From Caulochytrium protostelioides (lineage: Eukaryota > Chytridiomycota > Caulochytriomycetes > Caulochytriales > Caulochytriaceae): a DNA stretch of 64,000 nucleotides. Positions within the stretch are counted from its first letter, which is position 1, and every line of letters starts with the position of its first letter. Location of the stretch: NCBI GenBank assembly GCA_003615045.1, contig ML014185.1:1-64000 (forward strand). The letters are read 5' to 3'. A program made the position numbers and the translations under genes. The notes below the pieces were generated by a model. The model saw only the letters and a program-made list of their open reading frames with translations, had not been told where the DNA came from and ran no database searches. Shown one piece after another: positions 57,384-64,000 of the stretch.

Positions 57384-60300
57384 TCAGTCCCACTGGCGCA
57401 TCAAGCGGCTTTGTGGATGCGTCCGCTGATAGAGCGGCGATGAGCGCTTCGGGCCAGGGACGCCGCGCCGGCGCGGGCCCTCCCATCCAGCCGTCCACGG
57501 CCGTTCGCGCGCCGTAGGCAGACCCGCATCGTCCTGCAGCGACCAGCCGACGTTGGCGCCCGACCGATGCGACTCCGCTTCGGCCTCGGCTTCTGCGGCG
57601 GCGGCAGCGGCGGCATCGTGGTCGGCGTCGGCGTCGGCGTCGGCCCCCGCCGCGCCCCCGACATCGGCATAGAGGCGCGGGAGCACCGTCCGCGCCGCCG
57701 CAGGCCGCAGCGACGACCGCGACGCCGAGGCACGCAACACGGCGTTTGCGGCGTTAGCGGCGGCGTAGCGCGGCGGGCTCGGCGGGCGGCGGGCCCGCGG
57801 CGCGGCCGACATGGCGCGGCGCAAGGGCGCCGACTCGGGGCCGGCGGCCGTATACGCCGCGTGCGCGCTCGGGCGGAACGCGCTGCCGGTGGAGAGGGGG
57901 CCGCCGCGTTGTGCGGCCGCGGACTCGGCGCCGTCGTGGCCTCCCGTGGTCGCGAAGGACGGGGTCGTCGTGAGGGGCATCGAACCCGCGCTGGGCTTGC
58001 GTAGCGACTGCAGCTCGTGCCGCAGCGCTGCAGCGTCCTGCAGCGCCGCATCGCGCTCGCGCATGAGCTGGTCAGTGTCCTGGGCTTCGTAGAGCTGGAC
58101 CTTTTCCTGGAGATCGCGCAGCAAGCGGCCCATGTGGGCCATGGCGGCGTCGGGGCTCGTGGCGGCGGCAGCGACGGCGGCGGCGACGGTGGCCATACTC
58201 GATGTGGCGGCGGCGTTCGCGACGGCGCCGGCGGCTCCGAGTCCGCCGCGGCCGAGGTGCGGCCCGTCGGGTCCGAGCCAGAGCGACGCGGCGGCCATCT
58301 CGTAGGGATCCGTGCTGCCGCTGCCGCTGCCGCCAGCGGACTCGGTATACTGGCGGAGCTTGCGCTGCTCCGTCTTTAGGAGCCCGCGGAGCCGTTCGAC
58401 GTCGGCTTCTTTGACCAGCAGGTCGCGCTGGAGCTTGGTGGTCGAGGCCTGGAGGTGGCGGATGCGGGCTTCGGACTCGCGCATGTGGTTCCACAGCTGG
58501 GCCTTGGCATCCACATTGGCCGCCGCGAGCTGCGCAATCTGGCGGTCGAGGGGCCGCCGCGTCGTGCCTTCCTGGACGAGGTGGTGGGATTGCATCGCGG
58601 CCAGCGTGGTCTTGAGAGTGCCGTTCTCGGCGAGCAGCTGCGCGACGCGCGCATCGCTCTCGGCGCTCCGCGCGAGCATGGCCGCGACACGGGTCTCGTG
58701 CGGCGTCGCCATGCGCTGCTGGAACTTCTCGGTGAACGCCGTCTTTTTGGCCTCCGCAAAGAGGTGCATCACTTGGTGGTACAGCTCGACCCGAAACGTC
58801 GTAAAGCGCGTCTGGAGCTGGTGGATCTGTACAACCAGCTCGCGCACGAGGTCTTCATACTCGAGCGCAACGCGGTTCCGGATCACGCGCTCGTCGGCCC
58901 GCTTGGTCTCGCGCTCCACCGCCAGCTCGCGCTGCAGCACGGCATTCTCCATGAGGATAGACTGCGCCTTGGCGAACGCCATCAGCAGCGCCTCGCGGTG
59001 GACGGCCTCGCCGGCGTCATGGCGGCGCACGGCGTCGTGCAGCGCCGCCGTGGTGCGGTCATACCCAAGCTGCACGAGCCGGTCCTGCACGTCGGCATGC
59101 TGCCGTTGCAGACTCTGCACGCGCCGGCCAAACGCTTCGCTCAGCCGCTGCAGCGCTTCGAGCAGCAGGCGATCGACCGCGGTCGCGGTGGCGGTCGCGC
59201 CGGCGTCGGCGTCAGCGTCGGATGTGAGATAGGGCGCCAGGTCGCGGCGAAGCTGGGCGAGCGGGGCCAGCAGTGCGTCAAGGTCGGCGCCGTCGACGTG
59301 CGCGCGCAGCGCATTCAGCACGCTGGCGTGCGCGGGCTGCGGGTGGTGCCGGTGATGCGCGCCGTGGGGGTCGAGTCGCGCGGGCTCGTTCAGATGCAGG
59401 GAGGACGCGAGCGACCGGGACGTCGACGCGGCCGACAGCAGCGCTTCCGGATCGTTGGGCCGGTATGCCACCCCATCGCCGTTTGGCAGAGCGAGTCGGT
59501 GCACCGCCAACAGCTGACTCACGTCATGCAGCACGGCTTCCTGCACCAGCACGCGGCGCCAGGTAAACGCATGGCTGAGCCACCCGTGGAGCGCATGGTA
59601 CTGCATGGCCGCGAACGTGGCAAACCGCACGATCGTCAGGCCCGGTAAGCGGACAAACAGCTGCAGCGGGCACCGTTGGTTCAAGAGCATGCGCAGCGCG
59701 TTCGACTCGGCCGAGTCGGCGGCGAGCTCGCTGTCGATCGCGCCGGACGCGATCGTCGCCGTCGTCTGCGACTGCTGCGCAATCATCGCTTCCACCAGCG
59801 GCGCGAGGACCAGCTGCTGGTAATGCTGCGCCACGACAGCGCGATCGAACTCCGCCGGCGCGTCGGCCGCGTCGAGCGTCAGCCGCGCCGCAAACGCAAG
59901 CCGCAAGTTGATCAACCGGTGCAGCAGATCCATGTAGTGCCGACACCGCTCGGCCATCACGATATCGGGCGCGACGTCCACGGGCCAGTGATCGCTCAGA
60001 GGCCACCCCAGATCCTCGCCGACGCCGTCGGCGCTCGTGTCGGAACGTCGACGGCCGCTCATGCCCCGCGCGGCGCCGCGGGACGGGCGGCGGCTAGCGT
60101 TGGCCGGCAGCAGCCCAGGCCGACGGCCGCGGCCGATGCCGCTCATCAGAATGCTGGTGGCGCCGCCGGCGCCAGGCGCCGCGACGGTCTCTGACGATGC
60201 CGCCGCCGCCATCGCATCGGCGACGTCGTCGGTTCCGAGCAGCAAGTGGCGCTCCATCGCGGCGTCCCGACTGGCGCGGAGCTCCTGCAGATCCATCTGC

Positions 60301-63300
60301 CACGTCTTGTCGACGTCGCTGAAGTGCGCGTCCGCCAGGGTATACGCTTCGTCAAACAGCCGTCGGGCCCGCGCGATCGCTAGCCACGGTCGCAGCGGCA
60401 CAGAGGCTGCCGGCCCCGCCGCTGCGCGTCGCACCTCGTCCGTGTCCATCAGCAGGTGGTACACGCTGAAGTCGTGGTAAAACTGGATCCGCGTGCGCCA
60501 CACGTCGCGCTGGCGCCGCCAGAACCGTATCAGGTGCGAAATGTGCAGCGCGGCCGAGCCGCGGCCGTGCTGCGAGGCGTCGTAGAACAGCGTCCACTGT
60601 GCGAACCGCCCGAGCTGGGCTTTCACGAGGCTCAGAGCGCTCAGGACCATCTCGTCGTGGCGGGCGTCGCGCGCCGCGGCGCTCGTGCCGGCGCCCGCGG
60701 CGCCTGCGCGGTAGCACGCGGCCCGGCGGCAGTGGGCCACGACGTCGCCGACCGTCTCCCACACGAGCGCCGACAGCGCGGCTAGCTCGCGGTAGGACCC
60801 GGCGTCCACGAGGCGCTGGCGTGCCGCGAATGCGTTGTCCATGATGGGGGGCACGACGACATCGCTGGCCACGAGCGTCAACATCGCAAGGTCGGGGATA
60901 CTCCAGAACGTCGTGACGTGCGGCTTCGAGACGATCGTGCGCGCGCCGGTGGCGGGATCGCGCTGCGTCACGCTGAAGTCCAGCGTCTCGGGCGCTATCT
61001 CGGTATCATACGGCGTCAGCGGGTCGGTGGCCGCCGTGGCATGGCCTGCGGGCGGCTTGGCTCTAGCTCGGGGGCTGCCGGCGGCGGTTTGGCTCGTAGC
61101 GGACGGCCACTTGAATAGCGCTTTGCCCCAGAGCGTCCCGTGCGCGTCGCGCTGGAAGGCCGCGGGCACCCGGATGAGCGCCGCTCGCACCTCGAAAGCC
61201 TCGGCGAGCGCATGCATGTTCTCAAGATACCACGCGACGTGGTCGCGCTTGCAGCGGTCGCGGTCGAAGTGGGGGTCGGCGCCGGCGCCGCGGACGAGGC
61301 TCTGCCAGCTCATCACGAGCGCGCGGCGGAAGACTCGCTTGAGGACGCCGTGCTGCTGGACCAACGCACTGTAGTAGATCCCGGACGGCGCTTGCGCGGG
61401 CAGCGTGTGGCGGCCGAGCGTCGCGACCAGCTTCCCCTTCATCGCCGTGGTCACCATGACCGGCGTGGCGAGATCGAACGTGGCAAACAGGAGCATGTGG
61501 TGGATCGCGACGGCCGCCGCGAGGAGGCGACCTTCCAGGTGTTCCAGGACGACAGCCTGCGCGTGGGCCTGCGGGCCGCCGCTCTCGAGCCACGCCGCCA
61601 CGTCCGCCGCCGGCTGCATTAGACCTGTCAGCTCGGGTACCGCCAGCTCGTCCGAATACAACGGCACGGCCAGGGTCTCGGCTGCCGCGCCGCCGCGCCG
61701 GCCATGCCGAGCTGCAGTCGCGCCGCCGGCGCCCGCCAGAACCGTGCCGCGGCTCGATGGGTCGCCGCTGCCGGCCATCATCCCATCCACGTTGTCGTCG
61801 TCCTCTTCTTCCTCTGGGTCATGGTGCATCGACCACCCGCCGCCGCCGCCACTGTCATGGTGCAGCGCGGCTTCCGAGTCGCGGGGCGCGCCGCCCGACG
61901 CGGCCGACGCGCCCTCCCGGCCGGCGGACGGGCTCGCTTTGAGAATTGAGGTCCAGTTCAGCGGACTCAAGCGCAGCGGCGGCGTCGTCGTGGCGCCGAG
62001 GCCTTTGCACGTGTCGATGTAGGCTTTCTGCCACTGGCTGTTCTGGTGGGCGCGATCAAAGAGTAGCATGACCTGGATCTGGCGGACGACGCTGCCGACG
62101 AGCCGCGTGCGGAGCGGTGGCGATCCATGGTCCATGGACGGCGACGGGCGTGATGCCGACGAGGCGGCCGCGGGCGGCGGAGCGCTGGACGCCGTGAGAA
62201 TCCAGGCGCTGTTTTGCATGTGCTCCTCGTGCGAAAAGGCCGCGGCCGCCGGCGCCAGCTCGGGATCCACCGGACACGTCACGGCGAGACGGGTGGCCCC
62301 GTCATCGTCATCCAGCAGGATGCCGCGGAACGCTTGCCACAGATGCGTTTCCATCAGCGCAGGGTCGAATGAAGCTTGGGATGCCATGGCGGCGGCCGCG
62401 GCCGCGGTCGCGGTGGCGGCGGCGGCGGCGCCCGCCGACGGGTTCGCGGTCGCCGACAGCGTCGTCGTGGATGCGATCGTCGCGCCGGCCGGGGCGGCCG
62501 CCGTCGGGGCGAGGGCCGAGCGCGGCCGCGGCGTGGCGCCGCGCGTGGCGAGCTGAATCCACTGCTGCTGCACGGTCTGAGCGCATGTCAGCACGTGCAT
62601 GACGTCGCGCAGCTCGGGAACCCGGCGCAGGATCGGTTCCTCGGGGCTGAACGTGTGGAGGCGGCACAGATGACCGCCGGGCAGCGTCGACATGGATGAC
62701 GGCGGCAGCGGCGCCGCTGCGACGCCACTCTGGCGGGTCACGGCGGCCACGAGGTCGTGGACGAGCCGCTGCTGCGCCTGGACGGCCTGCGTGGCGGTGC
62801 GCCAGCGCGCGAACACAGCCCCCGGATCGCAGGCAAGGTCAAACACGGGCCGCGACACCATGACGTCCTCCAGATACGCCGCGAGGGCTTCGCGCGCGTC
62901 GGGCGCCACGACATGTTCCCACAAATGCATGAGCGTCTCGACCAGCAGCGCCTTCTCGCGCTGGTAGCGGCATTCAGCCTCCATGCCCGCGAGCAGCAGG
63001 GCCGCGGCGTCCAGCGCCGGGTTGTGCAGCGTCATGGCGTCCCAGGCCTGCGTGACGCGCTGCACCGCCGGATGCGCGGCGCTCGCGGCCGTCAGCTCCT
63101 GGATCCGGTTCTTGGTCTGCTGCACGAGCGTCATACTCGGCACGCTGTGGTGCTTCGCCATCGCGCACGTGAGCACCCGCATCACGTCGAACTCCAGCGT
63201 CTCCAGCGCCGGCGCCGCCGTCTCGTAGACCAGCGGCGCCGGGTGCTCGTGGTGCGCGTCCGCGGCCGCGTGCACAGCCGCGTGCCAGTCGGTCACGACC

Positions 63301-63998
63301 CGGCGGTCCTCGGCCAGCAGCGGCTCTGGGAACCGCGCCGCGCCGCCGTGGGACGCGCGCGGGTCCGCCGCGGTGCGGTACGCGGCCATCTTGAGCTGCT
63401 GCAGCAACTCGTCCGGCGGCGTGACCGCCGTCGCGAAGGGCGTCGCGGCCGGGGTCGCTGCAGCGGCGGCCGCAGCGGCTGAAGACGACACCGCCGCGCC
63501 ACTGCCGCCGCCGCCCGAGCCGGACCGCGTGGCAAGACCGGCGTCGGCGGGATCGGCGTCGGGGGGACCGGCGCCTGACGTGGACGCGGCGTTCGCGCCC
63601 GACGGCATCGAGAGCGCCGCGCCGCCGCCGCCGCCGGACCCGCCCGCGGCATGGGCGCCGCTGCTCGGGCCCCCGGTGGGCGGGAATGCGAGGTCGGCGG
63701 CGTCGCGCAGGGTGACTGTCATCTCGTGGCGGCGGCCCTGCCGGCCGGCCGGGGGCCGCGCGCTGCACACGTCCGACCGCAGTCGCCGCTTCACGGAGAT
63801 CATGTAGTTGAGGAAGCTGTGAAGACTCTGCCGCGTCTCGAGCAGCTTGAGAAACCGCAGCTCGACGAACGCGCGAATCGTGTGGGGACTCAGCAGCGGC
63901 GTCGGCGCCGCGGACGCGGACGCGGACGCCGCCGTGGCCGCGCCGCTGGACGCCGTGGCCGCCGCGGCCGCCGCCGACGGCGTGCTGCCGCCGTTCAC
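57384..63998 (-). CDS. Giant coiled-coil protein, 5' end not in window; function unknown
   Basis: At least 2204 residues. The frame is open to the right edge and its first visible ATG-like codon is GTG, so the true start lies beyond the window. The visible N-terminal end is Ala/Ser-rich, then TIRAFVELRFLKLLETRQSL and a Lys/Arg patch. Mostly helical, non-repetitive sequence with many Trp, His and Tyr residues follows (KALLVETLMHLWEHVV, DVWRTRIQFYHDFSVYHLLM, FATFAAMQYHALHGWLSHAF), interrupted by Ala/Ser insertions. A long coiled coil (about residues 1570-1960) includes LVVQIHQLQTRFTTFRVELY, EKFQQRMATPHETRVAAMLA and LVKEADVERLRGLLKTEQRK. The tail is disordered. I do not recognise the family. Size and layout resemble large axonemal or basal-body coiled-coil proteins, which would suit a zoosporic fungus, but that is a guess. 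Confidence 0.8.
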   Translation of the reverse strand: MNGGSTPSAAAAAATASSGAATAASASASAAPTPLLSPHTIRAFVELRFLKLLETRQSLHSFLNYMISVKRRLRSDVCSARPPAGRQGRRHEMTVTLRDAADLAFPPTGGPSSGAHAAGGSGGGGGAALSMPSGANAASTSGAGPPDADPADAGLATRSGSGGGGSGAAVSSSAAAAAAAATPAATPFATAVTPPDELLQQLKMAAYRTAADPRASHGGAARFPEPLLAEDRRVVTDWHAAVHAAADAHHEHPAPLVYETAAPALETLEFDVMRVLTCAMAKHHSVPSMTLVQQTKNRIQELTAASAAHPAVQRVTQAWDAMTLHNPALDAAALLLAGMEAECRYQREKALLVETLMHLWEHVVAPDAREALAAYLEDVMVSRPVFDLACDPGAVFARWRTATQAVQAQQRLVHDLVAAVTRQSGVAAAPLPPSSMSTLPGGHLCRLHTFSPEEPILRRVPELRDVMHVLTCAQTVQQQWIQLATRGATPRPRSALAPTAAAPAGATIASTTTLSATANPSAGAAAAATATAAAAAAMASQASFDPALMETHLWQAFRGILLDDDDGATRLAVTCPVDPELAPAAAAFSHEEHMQNSAWILTASSAPPPAAASSASRPSPSMDHGSPPLRTRLVGSVVRQIQVMLLFDRAHQNSQWQKAYIDTCKGLGATTTPPLRLSPLNWTSILKASPSAGREGASAASGGAPRDSEAALHHDSGGGGGWSMHHDPEEEEDDDNVDGMMAGSGDPSSRGTVLAGAGGATAARHGRRGGAAAETLAVPLYSDELAVPELTGLMQPAADVAAWLESGGPQAHAQAVVLEHLEGRLLAAAVAIHHMLLFATFDLATPVMVTTAMKGKLVATLGRHTLPAQAPSGIYYSALVQQHGVLKRVFRRALVMSWQSLVRGAGADPHFDRDRCKRDHVAWYLENMHALAEAFEVRAALIRVPAAFQRDAHGTLWGKALFKWPSATSQTAAGSPRARAKPPAGHATAATDPLTPYDTEIAPETLDFSVTQRDPATGARTIVSKPHVTTFWSIPDLAMLTLVASDVVVPPIMDNAFAARQRLVDAGSYRELAALSALVWETVGDVVAHCRRAACYRAGAAGAGTSAAARDARHDEMVLSALSLVKAQLGRFAQWTLFYDASQHGRGSAALHISHLIRFWRRQRDVWRTRIQFYHDFSVYHLLMDTDEVRRAAAGPAASVPLRPWLAIARARRLFDEAYTLADAHFSDVDKTWQMDLQELRASRDAAMERHLLLGTDDVADAMAAAASSETVAAPGAGGATSILMSGIGRGRRPGLLPANASRRPSRGAARGMSGRRRSDTSADGVGEDLGWPLSDHWPVDVAPDIVMAERCRHYMDLLHRLINLRLAFAARLTLDAADAPAEFDRAVVAQHYQQLVLAPLVEAMIAQQSQTTATIASGAIDSELAADSAESNALRMLLNQRCPLQLFVRLPGLTIVRFATFAAMQYHALHGWLSHAFTWRRVLVQEAVLHDVSQLLAVHRLALPNGDGVAYRPNDPEALLSAASTSRSLASSLHLNEPARLDPHGAHHRHHPQPAHASVLNALRAHVDGADLDALLAPLAQLRRDLAPYLTSDADADAGATATATAVDRLLLEALQRLSEAFGRRVQSLQRQHADVQDRLVQLGYDRTTAALHDAVRRHDAGEAVHREALLMAFAKAQSILMENAVLQRELAVERETKRADERVIRNRVALEYEDLVRELVVQIHQLQTRFTTFRVELYHQVMHLFAEAKKTAFTEKFQQRMATPHETRVAAMLARSAESDARVAQLLAENGTLKTTLAAMQSHHLVQEGTTRRPLDRQIAQLAAANVDAKAQLWNHMRESEARIRHLQASTTKLQRDLLVKEADVERLRGLLKTEQRKLRQYTESAGGSGSGSTDPYEMAAASLWLGPDGPHLGRGGLGAAGAVANAAATSSMATVAAAVAAAATSPDAAMAHMGRLLRDLQEKVQLYEAQDTDQLMRERDAALQDAAALRHELQSLRKPSAGSMPLTTTPSFATTGGHDGAESAAAQRGGPLSTGSAFRPSAHAAYTAAGPESAPLRRAMSAAPRARRPPSPPRYAAANAANAVLRASASRSSLRPAAARTVLPRLYADVGGAAGADADADADHDAAAAAAAEAEAEAESHRSGANVGWSLQDDAGLPTARERPWTAGWEGPRRRGVPGPKRSSPLYQRTHPQSRLMRQWD

Positions 63999-64000
63999 GG

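Overview
This is a GC-rich nuclear segment of a chitin-making opisthokont, most likely an early-diverging zoosporic fungus (a chytrid or blastoclad). The evidence is a division I chitin synthase, fungal-type histidine (HIS1) and riboflavin (RIB1) biosynthesis genes, a mitochondrial cysteine desulfurase, few and short introns, and an RGS protein with the DEP-DHEX-GGL-RGS order best known from animal R7 proteins. I cannot name the species. Codon third positions are so GC-rich that stop codons are rare, so long open frames on the wrong strand or frame are common. I accepted genes only where recognisable domains, a plausible ATG and amino-acid texture agreed.

Layout: tRNA-Leu(AAG) (13-95); RPL4 (-); RBM25-like splicing factor (+); Aurora kinase with one intron (+); flavin-monooxygenase-like protein with one intron (+); a large low-complexity protein (+) convergent with a membrane-anchored glycosyltransferase-like protein (-); R7-like RGS protein (+) convergent with a DnaJ/DnaJ-X cochaperone (-); a very large single-pass membrane protein with a Cys-rich ectodomain, 21 Trp-centred repeats and an SH3 domain (+); SEC7/BIG Arf-GEF (+); HIS1 (+); chitin synthase (+) convergent with NFS1 (-); RIB1 (+) convergent with a small spliced COA3-like gene (-); and a giant coiled-coil protein (-) that is still open at the right edge.

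These genes do not form an operon or pathway cluster. Most are housekeeping: translation, splicing, mitosis, Golgi traffic, cell wall, Fe-S clusters and vitamins. Intergenic spaces are either tight (97-223 bp between convergent 3' ends) or 0.5-2.6 kb long and full of simple repeats, with three perfect inverted repeats.

The most novel items are the protein at 28684-34302, whose 23-residue cytoplasmic repeat I do not recognise, and the R7-like RGS protein. Also notable are a diverged monooxygenase that has lost signature residues, an RBM25 homologue whose PWI domain lacks the P-W-I tripeptide, and a run of four CACGTG boxes at 12811-12837.
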